From Streptomyces mangrovi (GTDB lineage Bacteria; Actinomycetota; Actinomycetes; Streptomycetales; Streptomycetaceae): DNA of 64,000 bases. The position numbers and the translations under genes were made by a program. The stretch is taken from assembly GCF_900114215.1 (NCBI RefSeq), contig NZ_FOSG01000006.1, positions 270,073 to 334,072 of the forward strand, given 5' to 3'. Position 1 is the stretch's first letter; each line of letters begins with the position of its first letter. Positions 35,919 through 45,099 of the stretch are shown one piece after another. Under the pieces are notes generated by a model. That model was not told the DNA's origin, did not search any database, and saw only the letters and a program-made list of their open reading frames with translations.

Positions 35919-36566
35919 TCACAGCAGGCCGGTCCAGTGGTCCCAGAAGCGGGTGAGGACCAGCAGCACGATGACGGCGTACCAGGTCGCCAGGATCACA
36001 CCGTGCAGCTCCAGCACGGAGTGCAGGGCGCCCCGCGCGCGGCGCGGCACCGGCAGGACGCCGTGCCGGAGGTTGTGCAGCGTCACGTACCAGAACAGCG
36101 GGATGGTGACGGCCCACACCACGGCGCAGTACGGGCAGATCCGGCCCAGCTCGTAGAGCGACTGCTGGATCAGCCAGTGGACGAGGACGACCCCGGCCAG
36201 CGCCCCGGCGTTCAGGGCCAGCCACAGCGCCCGGTGCAGGCGCGCCCCCAGGAGCAGGGCCGCGCCGAGGGCGGCGACGGCGGCGAAGGCGCCCAGGCCG
36301 AGCAGCATGTTGGGGAAGCCCAGCACACTGCCCTGCGGGCTCGACAGCACACTGCCGCAGCCGACGACGGGGCTGAGGTCGCACGATGGCCGGTAGTCCG
36401 GGTCGCCCAGCACCCGCCAGCCGTCGGCGGTCAGCTGGAAGGAGGCCAGCCAGCCGACCAGTCCGGTGAGGGTGACGACCAGGGCCGTCGCCCGGCCCGC
36501 CCCCAGGGGGGAGCGCCGCGCGGGCGCGGCGCTCCCGGACTCCCCGGGAACCCGCCCGGCCGTCAC
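35919..36566 (-). CDS. Vitamin K epoxide reductase family protein coupled to narI
   Basis: A protein of 215 residues. Five transmembrane helices surround a loop cysteine pair (Cys62 and Cys70 in SCDLSPVVGCGSVLSS) and the active-site CPYC (Cys144, Cys147), the hallmark of VKOR. These enzymes reoxidise disulphide-forming partners using quinone, or reduce quinone derivatives. GTG 36566 overlaps the narI stop (GTGA), so VKOR is the last gene of the leftward narGHJI operon, an unusual partner. It may supply disulphides to exported proteins when oxygen is low, or link to the menaquinone pool; both ideas are inference. Confidence 0.85.
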   Translation of the reverse strand: MTAGRVPGESGSAAPARRSPLGAGRATALVVTLTGLVGWLASFQLTADGWRVLGDPDYRPSCDLSPVVGCGSVLSSPQGSVLGFPNMLLGLGAFAAVAALGAALLLGARLHRALWLALNAGALAGVVLVHWLIQQSLYELGRICPYCAVVWAVTIPLFWYVTLHNLRHGVLPVPRRARGALHSVLELHGVILATWYAVIVLLVLTRFWDHWTGLL

Positions 36567-37375
36567 GCCCGGCTCCCGGTACGGCCGCCGGACCTGCGCC
36601 CACCGGACCCGTGCCCGCCGGAGCGGGGCCGGGGCACCCCGCCGCCGGGAGCCGGGACCGCGGCACCGCTCCGGCTCCGGTAGACCAGATAGGGCCGGGC
36701 CAGATAGCCCACGGGGGCGGACCAGACGTGCACCAGCCGGGTGAACGGCCAGGCGGCGAAGAGCAGGCAGGCGGTCAGGGCGTGCAGCTGGAACAGCAGC
36801 GGCGCTCCGGCGATCGCCTCCGGCTGCGGCTGGAGTGCGAACAGGCCGCGGAACCAGACGGAGACGGTGGAGCGGTAGTCGTACCCCGCGCCGAACACAT
36901 TGTGGGCGGCGGTCGCGGCGATGCCCAGCACCACGGTGGCGGACAGCAGCGGGAAGAGGACCTTGTCGCTGCGGTCGGTTCCCAGCCGGACCCGGCGGGT
37001 CAGCAGCCGGCGGGCGCAGAGCATGCCCAGGCCGGCCACCATGGCCACCCCGGCGACCGAGCCCGCCCACACGGCCGTCAGGTGGTAGGTGTGCTCGTCG
37101 ACACCGACCGCCTCCGTCCACGAGGCCGGCACGGCGAGGCCGACGACATGTCCGGCGATCACCATGAAGGCGCCCAGGTGGAACAGCGGGCTGCCCCAGC
37201 GCAGCCACCGGTGCTCCAGCAGCTGGCTGGTGCGGGAGGTCCAGCCGAACTGGTCCTGCCGGTAGCGCCAGACGTGTCCCACCGCGAACACGGCGAGGCA
37301 GACATAGGGGACGGCCACCCACAGCAGGAGTTCGGCGCCACTCGCCGCGGCCAGGGGGACGGGTGCGGCGCTCAT
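36563..37375 (-). CDS. narI: Respiratory nitrate reductase gamma subunit (copy 2)
   Basis: A protein of 270 residues with five transmembrane helices and haem-ligand histidines (FAVGHVWRYRQDQFGW, SPLFHLGAFMVIAGHVVGL, APLLFQLHALTACLLFAAWP). It ends in an arginine/glycine-rich cytoplasmic tail not seen in copy 1. The start overlaps narJ by ATGA and the stop overlaps the VKOR gene by GTGA. Confidence 0.93.
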   Translation of the reverse strand: MSAAPVPLAAASGAELLLWVAVPYVCLAVFAVGHVWRYRQDQFGWTSRTSQLLEHRWLRWGSPLFHLGAFMVIAGHVVGLAVPASWTEAVGVDEHTYHLTAVWAGSVAGVAMVAGLGMLCARRLLTRRVRLGTDRSDKVLFPLLSATVVLGIAATAAHNVFGAGYDYRSTVSVWFRGLFALQPQPEAIAGAPLLFQLHALTACLLFAAWPFTRLVHVWSAPVGYLARPYLVYRSRSGAAVPAPGGGVPRPRSGGHGSGGRRSGGRTGSRA

Positions 37376-38175
37376 CGGGAGCCCTCCGGGGTCGACAGGG
37401 GCGGCATGACGGTGGGCGGGGCCTGCCGGGGCGGGACGAACGCGCCCGGCGGCGCGAACTCGCCCGCCCCGTACGGGTCGAGTCCGACGTCCTCGGCGGG
37501 CGGGCCCTGGGCGGCGAGCTCGGCGACGGCCTTCAGATCGGCCTCGGTGGCGGGCGGCAGCAGGGTCAGCAGCGCGGCGAGCACGTGCCGGTAGGGGGAG
37601 CCGCCGTCGGCCAGCGCGTGGTGGATCAGCTCCAGCCCGCGCCGGTGCAGGCGCAGCGGGGCCTCGCCCGCGCGCGGTCCGGCGAGCGAGGCGTACTCCA
37701 GGACGACCGGGAGGTGGTCGGGCAGCTCGCCGCCGTCGGTGTCCCAGCCGGTGGCGCGGTAGCGCTGGGCGAGGGTCAGCAGCGCCATGCCGCGGCGGCG
37801 GGTGTCGCCGTGCAGGTAGTAGGTGAGGTAGAGGCCGCTGCGGCGCCGCAGGTCGAACGTCTCGACGTAGTGCCGCTCCAGCGCGTCCGGCTCCTGTCCG
37901 GCGAACCACTCGGTGAACGCGGCCAGACGCTCGGCGGCGGGGGAGGGCGGCAGCGCCTCGACGGTGGCGGTGAGCACCGGCCGGGCGGCGGTGAGCGAGG
38001 CGTCCGGGTACTGCAGCAGCAGGGACATCAGCCGCAGCAGCAGGGCCCGCGTCTCCTCCTCCTCGGGCGTGAGCGGGGCGGCCGACCGGTGCGGGCGGCG
38101 CAGGGCCGCCTTCACCCGGGTGCGGACGGTGGCGGGCGGGGGGTACCCCCGGACGGAGTTCGGGAGGGGGCTCAT
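37372..38175 (-). CDS. narJ: Nitrate reductase assembly chaperone NarJ (copy 2)
   Basis: A protein of 267 residues with NarJ blocks: RLMSLLLQYPDASLTAARP, HYVETFDLRRRSGLYLTYYL, HGDTRRRGMALLTLAQRY, GELPDHLPVVLEYAS and AEDVGLDPYGAGE. It has an extra basic N-terminal region of about 45 residues compared with copy 1. ATGA overlaps with narH and narI show that the operon is translationally coupled. Confidence 0.92.
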   Translation of the reverse strand: MSPLPNSVRGYPPPATVRTRVKAALRRPHRSAAPLTPEEEETRALLLRLMSLLLQYPDASLTAARPVLTATVEALPPSPAAERLAAFTEWFAGQEPDALERHYVETFDLRRRSGLYLTYYLHGDTRRRGMALLTLAQRYRATGWDTDGGELPDHLPVVLEYASLAGPRAGEAPLRLHRRGLELIHHALADGGSPYRHVLAALLTLLPPATEADLKAVAELAAQGPPAEDVGLDPYGAGEFAPPGAFVPPRQAPPTVMPPLSTPEGSR

Positions 38176-39713
38176 GCGGGGTCTCCTTCCGGGGAGGCCG
38201 GGGCGCGGCGCAGGGTGGGGATGCCGAGCATCACGCGGCGGCCGTCGGACGGCTGGGGGTCGCCGGAGGACTCCACGGGGCAGCGGTTCTCCATCGCGGT
38301 CAGCGCCGCCGCGTCCTCCTTGTGGGCGGCCGGGACGACGTAGCGGTCGGCGTACTTGGCGACGGCCAGCAGGCGGTGCAGGTCCTCGGCCTCACCGGGG
38401 GTGAGCCCGACGGCCCTCAGGGCCGCCTCGTCGCCGGCCTCGCCGAGGGTGCGCTCGCGCATGTAGGAGCGCAGCGCGGTGAGCTTCATCAGCACCCCGC
38501 CGACCACGTCGGCGTCCCCGGCGGTGAACAGCTCGGCCAGGTACTCCAGGGGGATGCGCAGCCGGGTGACGGCCGCGAACACGTGGTCGGGGTCGTCCTG
38601 GTTCCCGCCGGCCGCGTCGACGGCGTCCAGGACGGGCGACAGCGGGGGCACGTACCAGACCATGGGCAGGGTGCGGTACTCCGGGTGCAGCGGCAGGGCC
38701 ACCCGGTACCTCATGACCAGGTCGTACACGGGGGAGCGGCGGGCGGCCTCCAGCCAGTCCTCCGGGATGCCGGACGCGCGGGCCGCGGCGATCACCTCCG
38801 GGTCGCGCGGGTCGAGGAAGACACCGCGCTGGGCGTCCAGGAGGTCCTTCTCGTCGGGTGTGGAGGCCGCCTCGCCGACCCGGTCGGCGTCGTACAGGAG
38901 CAGGCCCAGGTAGCGCAGCCGCCCCACGCAGGTCTCGGAGCAGACGGTGGGCTGCCCGGCCTCGATGCGCGGGAAGCAGAAGGTGCACTTCTCGGCCTTG
39001 CCGGTGGCGTGGTTGACGTAGACCTTCTTGTACGGGCAGGCGGTCACGCACATCCGCCAGCCGCGGCAGCGGTCCTGGTCGACCAGGACGATGCCGTCCT
39101 CGACCCGCTTGTACATCGCGCCGGACGGGCAGGCGGAGACACAGGCCGGGTTGAGGCAGTGCTCGCACAGCCTCGGCAGGTGGAAGAGGAAGGTCTGCTC
39201 GAACTCGAACCTGACCTTCTCGGCCCAGTCCCCGCCGAGGTTGGGGTCGCCGCCGGCGTTCTCCGGGGCGCCCCCGAGCCCGTCCTCCCAGTTGGCGCCC
39301 CAGGTGATGGAGGTGGGTTTCCCGGTGAGCACCGAGCGGGGACGGGCGACGGGCATGTCCGGCCCGGCGGGGGCGCTGACGAGGTTGTCGTAGTCGTAGG
39401 TGACCGGCTCGTAGTAGTCCTCCAGGGAGGGCAGGTCCGGGTTGGAGAACAGCGACAGCAGCCGCCTGACCCGGCCGCCGGAGCGCAGGACGAGCCGCCC
39501 GCGCCTGTCCAGCATCCAGCCGCCCTTCCACTGCTCCTGGTCCTCGTAGCGGCGCGGATAGCCGACGCCGGGCTTGGTCTCGACGTTGTTGAACCAGGCG
39601 TACTCCACGCCACTGCGGTTGGTCCACGTCTGCTTGCAGGTGACCGAGCAGGTGTGGCACCCGATGCACTTGTCGAGGTTCATCACCATCGCGATCTGGG
39701 CCATGACGCGCAT
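38172..39713 (-). CDS. narH: Respiratory nitrate reductase beta subunit (copy 2)
   Basis: A protein of 513 residues with the same four-cluster cysteine pattern as copy 1: CIGCHTCSVTC, CEHCLNPACVSACPSG, CRGWRMCVTACPYKK and CTFC...CSETC, including the Trp of the 3Fe-4S site. It carries a signature LPLHPEYRTLPMVWYVPPLS also found in copy 1. It starts one base after the narG stop. Confidence 0.95.
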   Translation of the reverse strand: MRVMAQIAMVMNLDKCIGCHTCSVTCKQTWTNRSGVEYAWFNNVETKPGVGYPRRYEDQEQWKGGWMLDRRGRLVLRSGGRVRRLLSLFSNPDLPSLEDYYEPVTYDYDNLVSAPAGPDMPVARPRSVLTGKPTSITWGANWEDGLGGAPENAGGDPNLGGDWAEKVRFEFEQTFLFHLPRLCEHCLNPACVSACPSGAMYKRVEDGIVLVDQDRCRGWRMCVTACPYKKVYVNHATGKAEKCTFCFPRIEAGQPTVCSETCVGRLRYLGLLLYDADRVGEAASTPDEKDLLDAQRGVFLDPRDPEVIAAARASGIPEDWLEAARRSPVYDLVMRYRVALPLHPEYRTLPMVWYVPPLSPVLDAVDAAGGNQDDPDHVFAAVTRLRIPLEYLAELFTAGDADVVGGVLMKLTALRSYMRERTLGEAGDEAALRAVGLTPGEAEDLHRLLAVAKYADRYVVPAAHKEDAAALTAMENRCPVESSGDPQPSDGRRVMLGIPTLRRAPASPEGDPA

Positions 39714-39714
39714 C

Positions 39715-42700
39715 TCAGTACTCCACTCGCTGGTCGCGGCGGCGGATGACGGTGACCTCGTCGCGCTGGTTGCCGGTCGGTCCGTAGTAGTTGAAGGCGT
39801 AGGTGAACTGCGCGTAACCGCCCGCGAGATGGGTCGGCTTGAGCAGCAGCCTGGTCAGCGAGTTGTGGATGCCGCCGCGCCTGCCGCTGACCTCGGTCTT
39901 CGGCACGTTCACGTTGCGGTCCTGGGCGTGGTACATGTACACCGTGCCCTCGGGCATGCGGTGGGTCACCACCGCCCGTGCGGCGACGACGCCGTTGCGG
40001 TTGTACGCCTCGATCCACTCGTTGTCCTTCACGCCGATCCTCTCTGCGTCCTCCCGGCTCATCCAGATCGTGGGACCGCCCCGGGAGAGGTCGAGCATGT
40101 ACTTGTTGTCCTGGTAGTTGGAGTGGATGGACCACTTCGAGTGCGGGGTGAGGTAGCGGACCGTGACCTCGGCCCGGCCGTCCTCGCGCAGGTGCTCGTC
40201 GCCGTAGTGCCGGGGCGTGTTCAGCGGGGGCCGGTAGACGGGCAGCTGCTCGCCGAGTTCGGCCATCCAGTCGTGCTGGACGAAGAAGTGCTGGCGGCCG
40301 GTGAGGGTGTGCCAGGGCTTGAGGTGCTCGGTGTTGATGACGAAGGGCGAGTAGCGGCGGCCGCCCGTCTCCGATCCGGACCACTCGTACGAGGTGATGA
40401 CGGAGCGCGGCTGTGCGCGGGTGTCGGCGAAGGTGATCCGCTCGGCCTCGCGCTCGGCGGACAGCTCCACCAGGCCCTCGCTGCCGGTCTGCCGCTCCAG
40501 CTCGCGGAAGCCCTCGGTGGCCAGACGCCCGTTGGTGGTGCCGGACAGGGCCAGGATCGCCTCGCACATGTCGGAGGCGGTGGCCAGGGAGGGCCGGCCG
40601 GCGGCCGCCCCGTCGCGGACGGTGCCGCAGCGGCGGCGCAGTTCGCCGATCTCCTGGTCCGGGTGGACGGTGACGCCCTTGGTGGTAGTGCCCAGGGTGT
40701 CCAGCAGCGGCCCGACGGCGCGCATCTTCTGCGCGACCGCCGCGTAGTCCCGCTCGACGGTCACCAGCTTGGGCATGGTCCGGCCGGGCACCGGCTCGCA
40801 CTCGCCGGCCTTCCAGTCGCGCACCACCCCGCCGGGCTGGGCGAGTTCGTCGGGGGTGTCGTGCAGCAGGGGCACGGCCAGGACGTCGGTGCGGGTTCCC
40901 AGGTGCCCGGCCGCCAGCTCGCTGAACCGGTCGGCGAGGGTGAGGAAGGTGTCGTAGTCGGTACGGGCCTGCCAGGGCGGGGCGATGGCCGGGGTGAAGG
41001 CGTGGACGAAGGGGTGCATGTCCGTGCTGGACAGGTCGTCCTTCTCGTACCAGGTGGCGGCCGGCAGCACGACGTCGGAGAGCAGGCCGGTGGAGGTCAT
41101 CCGGAAGTCCATGGTGACCAGCAGGTCGAGCTTGCCCTCGGGCGCCTCCTCGCGCCAGACCACCTCCCGCGGGCGCCCCTCGGGCGGCGTCTGCTCCGAG
41201 CGCACGGCCGCGTCCGTGCCCAGCAGATGGCGCAGGAAGTACTCGTTGCCCTTGCCGGAGGAGCCCAGCAGGTTGGCCCGCCACACCGTCAGTACGCGGG
41301 GGAAGTTGGCCGGGTCGTCCGGGTCCTCGGCGGCGAACCGCAGCCGCCCGGACCTCAGCTCCTCCACGATGTGCTCGGGGACGGGCCGGCCCGCGGCCTT
41401 CGCCTCGTCCGCCAGATCGAGCGGGTTGCGGTTGAAGGCGGGGTGCCCCGGCGTCCAGCCCAGCCGGACCGCCTGTGCCAGGCAGTCCGCGAACGCCTTC
41501 CCCTTGAACCGTCCCTCGCCCAGCGGAGAGGCCAGCTCGTCGGGCCCGAACGCCTCGTAGCGCCACTGGTCGGAGTTCAGGTACCAGTACGAGGTGCCGG
41601 CCATGTGCCGGGTCGGCCGCTGCCAGTCGAACGCGAAGGCCAGGTGCTGCAGCCCGGTGACCGGGCGGACCTTCTCCTGGCCGACGTAGTGGGCCCAGCC
41701 GCCGCCGTTGACGCCCTGGCAGCCGGTGATGGTCGTCAGCGCCAGGAAGGCGCGGTAGATGGTGTCGGAGTGGAACCAGTGGTTGGTGCCCGCGCCGAGG
41801 GCGATCATGGAGCGGCCGCCGGTGCGCTCGGCGTTACGGGCGAACTCGCGGGCGATCCGGGCCGCCTGCGCCGCCGGGACGGAGGTGATCGTCTCCTGCC
41901 AGGCAGGGGTGTACGGCCGGTCCGCGTCCTCGTAACCGGCCGGCCAGTCGCCCGGCAGGCCGGGACGCTCCACCCCGTACTGGGCGAGCATCAGGTCGAA
42001 GACGGTGGTGACGAGCTTCCCGCCGATCCGGCGCACGGGGACGCCGCGGACCATGCCGGTGCCGCCCTCGGTCGCCCCCTCGTCGAACCGGGGCAGCGCG
42101 ACCGCGGCCGTCTCCCCGGCCCCCTCCAGCAGGCTCAGCTCGGGCACCACCTCACCCAGGTCCAGGTTCCAGTGCCCCTTCCCGGCCTCGGCCCAGCGGA
42201 AGCCGAGCGAGCCGTTCGGTACGACGGGTTCACCGGTGCGGCTGTCCAGCAGCACGGTCTTGGAGCCGGCGTTCTCCGCCTCCGCCTCGGCCCCGCCGAG
42301 GTCGGCCGCGGTCAGGAACCCGTCCGGAACGAATGTGTCCGCCCGCTCGCGCAGGGTGACCAGGAACGGGGCGTCGGTGAACGTGCGCAGATAGTCCCGG
42401 AAGTAGGGCACCTCGCGGTCCACCAGGAACTCGCGCAGGATCACATGTCCCATCGCCATCGCCAGAGCCCCGTCGGTGCCCGGGTGCGGGGCCAGCCACT
42501 CGTCGGCGTGCTTGACGTTGTCGGCGTAGTCGGGACTGACGGCCACCACCTTGGTGCCGTTGTAGCGGGTCTCGGTCAGGAAGTGCGCGTCCGGCGTGCG
42601 CGTGACGGGGATGTTGGACCCCCACATGATCAGATAGCCGGCGTTCCACCAGTCGGCCGCCTCCGGCACGTCCGTCTGGTCGCCGAAGACCTGCGGCGAG

Positions 42701-43422
42701 GCGACCGGCAGGTCGGCGTACCAGTCGTAGAACGACAGCAGGGTGCCGCCGATCAGGGAGTGGAACCGGGCACCGGCGGCGAACGACGCCATCGACATCG
42801 CCGGGATCGGGGAGAAGCCCGCCACCCGGTCGGGGCCGTACTCCTTGACGGTGTGCACCTGGGAGGCGGCGACCAGCTCGGCCACCTCGTCCCAGTCGGC
42901 GCGGACGAAGCCGCCCTTGCCGCGCGCCCGCTTGTAGGCGCGGGCCCTTTCCGGGTCGCCGGTGATCTCCGCCCAGGCCGCCACCGGGTCGCCCAGCCGG
43001 CCGCGGGCCTCCCGCCACATCTTCAGCAGCACCCCCCGCACATACGGGTAGCGCACCCGGCTGGGGGAGTAGGTGTACCAGGAGAACGAGGCGCCGCGCG
43101 GGCAGCCGCGGGGCTCGTACTCGGGGCAGTCCGAACCGATCGAGGGGTAGTCGGTCGCCTGGTGCTCCCAGGTGATGATGCCGTCCTTGACGTAGACCAT
43201 CCACGAACAGGACCCGGTGCAGTTCACTCCGTGGGTGGAGCGCACCACCTTGTCGTGGGACCACCGGTCCCGGTAGAAGCCCTCCCATTTCTCGTCGCCC
43301 GTGCCGTAGACCGCGCGGCCGTCGGCCGACACCTCGCGGCGGCTGAGCAGCCGGCGCGCGGCCAGCGGCCAGTCGCGTTCACCGCGGACCGTCCGGACCC
43401 CCGCCTTCTCGTCGTTCACCAT
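39715..43422 (-). CDS. narG: Respiratory nitrate reductase alpha subunit (copy 2)
   Basis: A protein of 1235 residues from ATG 43422. FS0 ligands are His64, Cys68, Cys72 and Cys107 (HGVNCTGSCSW ... RGCPRG), and the molybdenum Asp lies in WYADLPVASPQVFGDQTD. The frame is open upstream but the family start is here. A TAGCGT -10 box ends 7 nt before the ATG, which suggests a leaderless transcript. It is clearly homologous to copy 1 throughout but diverged at many positions, so the copies are old paralogues and not a recent duplication. First gene of narGHJI-VKOR. Confidence 0.95.
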   Translation of the reverse strand: MVNDEKAGVRTVRGERDWPLAARRLLSRREVSADGRAVYGTGDEKWEGFYRDRWSHDKVVRSTHGVNCTGSCSWMVYVKDGIITWEHQATDYPSIGSDCPEYEPRGCPRGASFSWYTYSPSRVRYPYVRGVLLKMWREARGRLGDPVAAWAEITGDPERARAYKRARGKGGFVRADWDEVAELVAASQVHTVKEYGPDRVAGFSPIPAMSMASFAAGARFHSLIGGTLLSFYDWYADLPVASPQVFGDQTDVPEAADWWNAGYLIMWGSNIPVTRTPDAHFLTETRYNGTKVVAVSPDYADNVKHADEWLAPHPGTDGALAMAMGHVILREFLVDREVPYFRDYLRTFTDAPFLVTLRERADTFVPDGFLTAADLGGAEAEAENAGSKTVLLDSRTGEPVVPNGSLGFRWAEAGKGHWNLDLGEVVPELSLLEGAGETAAVALPRFDEGATEGGTGMVRGVPVRRIGGKLVTTVFDLMLAQYGVERPGLPGDWPAGYEDADRPYTPAWQETITSVPAAQAARIAREFARNAERTGGRSMIALGAGTNHWFHSDTIYRAFLALTTITGCQGVNGGGWAHYVGQEKVRPVTGLQHLAFAFDWQRPTRHMAGTSYWYLNSDQWRYEAFGPDELASPLGEGRFKGKAFADCLAQAVRLGWTPGHPAFNRNPLDLADEAKAAGRPVPEHIVEELRSGRLRFAAEDPDDPANFPRVLTVWRANLLGSSGKGNEYFLRHLLGTDAAVRSEQTPPEGRPREVVWREEAPEGKLDLLVTMDFRMTSTGLLSDVVLPAATWYEKDDLSSTDMHPFVHAFTPAIAPPWQARTDYDTFLTLADRFSELAAGHLGTRTDVLAVPLLHDTPDELAQPGGVVRDWKAGECEPVPGRTMPKLVTVERDYAAVAQKMRAVGPLLDTLGTTTKGVTVHPDQEIGELRRRCGTVRDGAAAGRPSLATASDMCEAILALSGTTNGRLATEGFRELERQTGSEGLVELSAEREAERITFADTRAQPRSVITSYEWSGSETGGRRYSPFVINTEHLKPWHTLTGRQHFFVQHDWMAELGEQLPVYRPPLNTPRHYGDEHLREDGRAEVTVRYLTPHSKWSIHSNYQDNKYMLDLSRGGPTIWMSREDAERIGVKDNEWIEAYNRNGVVAARAVVTHRMPEGTVYMYHAQDRNVNVPKTEVSGRRGGIHNSLTRLLLKPTHLAGGYAQFTYAFNYYGPTGNQRDEVTVIRRRDQRVEY

Positions 43423-43429
43423 GGCCGGA

Positions 43430-43535
43430 ACGCTATGCGGCCCCCCGCCCGCCGGGCCGGGGCCGGAGAGCCCCCGCCGCCCGGCCGGAAGGCCCTGGCC
43501 GGACGGCGGAACAGGGCCGTTCGGCCCTTGGTCCC
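43430..43535 (-). promoter_or_regulatory. narG-2 promoter region with GGGCC-N4-GGCCC dyad
   Basis: The -10 box TAGCGT (43435-43430) lies 7 nt before the narG ATG. Further upstream AGGGCC-GTTC-GGCCCT (43513-43528) is a perfect dyad, followed directly by GGTCCC (43530-43535). The dyad resembles sites before the pyridoxamine-oxidase-like, DoxX-like and narK genes and may bind the DevR-type regulator. Confidence 0.45.
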
Positions 43536-43563
43536 GGGGCCGGTCGACGCAGGGGAACGAAGA

Positions 43564-43602
43564 GCGCGGGCGCCCCGGCCGGAGAGACCGGGGCACCCGC
43601 GC
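43564..43602 (-). terminator. Hairpin terminator after the pyridoxamine-oxidase-like gene
   Basis: A 15-bp stem with one mismatch (43564-43578 with 43588-43602) and a 9-nt loop, located 11 bp after the stop codon. Confidence 0.75.
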
Positions 43603-43613
43603 GGGCGGAGGGC

Positions 43614-44042
43614 TCAGACGGTCCCGGCGGGCGAGACGTCCTCCAGCAGCCGGCCGGTCACCAGCTCGGGCTCGATCCGTACATGGACCCCGTCCTCGAC
43701 CGGGGCCCAGGACAGCGGCCCGGACCGGCCCAGCCGCTCGGCCTCGCCGGGATCGGTCACCAGCGAGGCACGCCCGGTGACGACCACGCTCCAGCCGGAG
43801 CGCGTCGTCTCGTCGAACCGGTCCACCTCGAAGGCGACCACGCTGGCGTCCACCGCGCGGGCCATCCGGGACGCGCCCGAGGTGCGCAGGACCACGGCCT
43901 GGTCGTGGTCCAGGAAGAAGTTGACCGGGAGGACGGCGGGCAGCGCGTTCTCGGTGTAGACGATGCGTCCCAGAGGGACCTGCGTCAGCAGGTCCAGGCA
44001 CTCCCGCCGGTCGAGTTCGCGGAAGCCGTCGTTTCGGTGCAT
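43614..44042 (-). CDS. Pyridoxamine 5'-phosphate oxidase-like flavin-binding protein
   Basis: A protein of 142 residues from ATG 44042, a split-barrel of the PNPOx family (LDLLTQVPLGRIVYTENALPAVLPVNF, VVLRTSGASRMARAVD, WSVVVTGRASLVTDPGEAERL). Such short proteins bind FMN, F420 or haem and many belong to DosR-type dormancy regulons of actinobacteria. It is a single leftward gene next to the response regulator, with a GGGCC-N4-GGCCC dyad 36 bp upstream of the start. Confidence 0.8.
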   Translation of the reverse strand: MHRNDGFRELDRRECLDLLTQVPLGRIVYTENALPAVLPVNFFLDHDQAVVLRTSGASRMARAVDASVVAFEVDRFDETTRSGWSVVVTGRASLVTDPGEAERLGRSGPLSWAPVEDGVHVRIEPELVTGRLLEDVSPAGTV

Positions 44043-44077
44043 GCCTCCATGGTGCGCGCGCCGCACGGGCGGGGATA

Positions 44078-44091
44078 GGGCCGGTCGGCCC
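44078..44091 (-). promoter_or_regulatory. GGGCC-GGTC-GGCCC dyad before the pyridoxamine-oxidase-like gene
   Basis: A perfect 5-4-5 inverted repeat lies 36 bp upstream of the start codon. It matches the arrangement of the dyad before narG-2 and partly those before the DoxX-like and Usp genes, so it is a candidate site for the adjacent DevR/OsdR-type regulator. Confidence 0.45.
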
Positions 44092-44166
44092 CATCCGGGG
44101 CGAAAACGGGCGGGGCCCGCCCCGGTCCGCGGCCCCGCCCCGGTCCGCCGCTCGCGCGGATCCCGC

Positions 44167-44874
44167 TCAGCGCGTCTGCTGCCCCGGGGGGTGCGGGGCG
44201 GTCTGGGTGGCGATGACGGCGGCCTGGACCCGCCGCTCCACCCCCAGCTTGGCCAGCAGCCGGGAGATGTTGTTCTTGACCGTCTTCTCCGACAGGTACA
44301 GCTGCCGGCCGATCTGCCGGTTGGTCATCCCCTCGCCGATCAGGGCCAGGATGTCGCGCTCGCGGGGCGTCAGCGAGGCCAGCGCGGCGTCCTGCGGCTC
44401 CTCGACGGGCTCCTCGGTGTCCTGCACCCGCAGGCTGTTCATCAGCCGCGCCGTGGTCGCCGGGTCCAGCATGGACTGCCCGGAGGCGACGGTGCGCACG
44501 GCGGCGATCAGGTCCGAACCCTTGATCTGCTTGAGGACGTAGCCGGAGGCACCGGCCATGATCGCATCCAGCAGGGCGTCGTCGTCGTCGAACGAGGTCA
44601 GCATCAGACAGGCCAGCTCCGGCATCCGCGAGCGCAGCTCGCGGCAGACGGCGATGCCGTTGCCGTCTGGCAGGCGCACGTCCAGCACGGCCACGTGCGG
44701 ACGCAGGGCCGGACCGCGCGCGAGGGCCTGCTCGGCCGTGCCGGCCTCGCCGACCACCTCGATGTCGGGCTCGGCGTCCAGCATGTCGTGCACGCCGCGC
44801 CGCACCACCTCGTGGTCGTCGAGGAGGAACACCCGGATCGGGTCCTGTGGTGAGAACTGCTGGGCCTGAGTCAT
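44167..44874 (-). CDS. NarL/LuxR-family response regulator, DevR/OsdR-like
   Basis: A protein of 235 residues. The receiver domain has acidic residues DD at 19-20, phospho-acceptor Asp65 ([11 protein letters not shown]), Thr93 (MLTSFD) and Lys115 ([11 protein letters not shown]). The C-terminal LuxR-type HTH is [20 protein letters not shown] then [28 protein letters not shown] and the HTH closely recall DosR/DevR and the Streptomyces OsdR, the hypoxia/dormancy regulator. No histidine kinase is encoded beside it or elsewhere in the window, so its kinase must be distant. The surrounding CBS, Usp, DoxX, PNPOx and nar genes are the usual regulon. Confidence 0.85.
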   Translation of the reverse strand: MTQAQQFSPQDPIRVFLLDDHEVVRRGVHDMLDAEPDIEVVGEAGTAEQALARGPALRPHVAVLDVRLPDGNGIAVCRELRSRMPELACLMLTSFDDDDALLDAIMAGASGYVLKQIKGSDLIAAVRTVASGQSMLDPATTARLMNSLRVQDTEEPVEEPQDAALASLTPRERDILALIGEGMTNRQIGRQLYLSEKTVKNNISRLLAKLGVERRVQAAVIATQTAPHPPGQQTR

Positions 44875-45099
44875 ACGGATCCTTCATGCTGTCGGTCGGG
44901 GGCGCCACGCCCCCCGCCCCATGATCCTGCCCCGACCCGCCCGTCCGGCGCCAGGGCCCCACGGCCCCGCCGCCCGCACGCGCGGCGGGAGCCCGCGACC
45001 GCCCGCCCCGGCACGCCGGCCGTGTCGCCGGCGGTCGCAGGTGGTCTCCGAGGGCAACCGGCGGTCGCGGGGATCGCCGGTGGTCGCCGGCGGCTCACG

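Noticed and set aside
39574..43959. A 1461-codon plus-strand frame opposite narG-2
   Set aside because: It is antisense to narG-2 and narH-2, whose cofactor ligands are intact; no domain is recognisable in the antisense frame.
44096..44166. GC-rich repeats after the response regulator gene
   Set aside because: Several imperfect GGGCGGGGCC hairpins are possible, but none is clearly better than chance for this composition, so no terminator is called.
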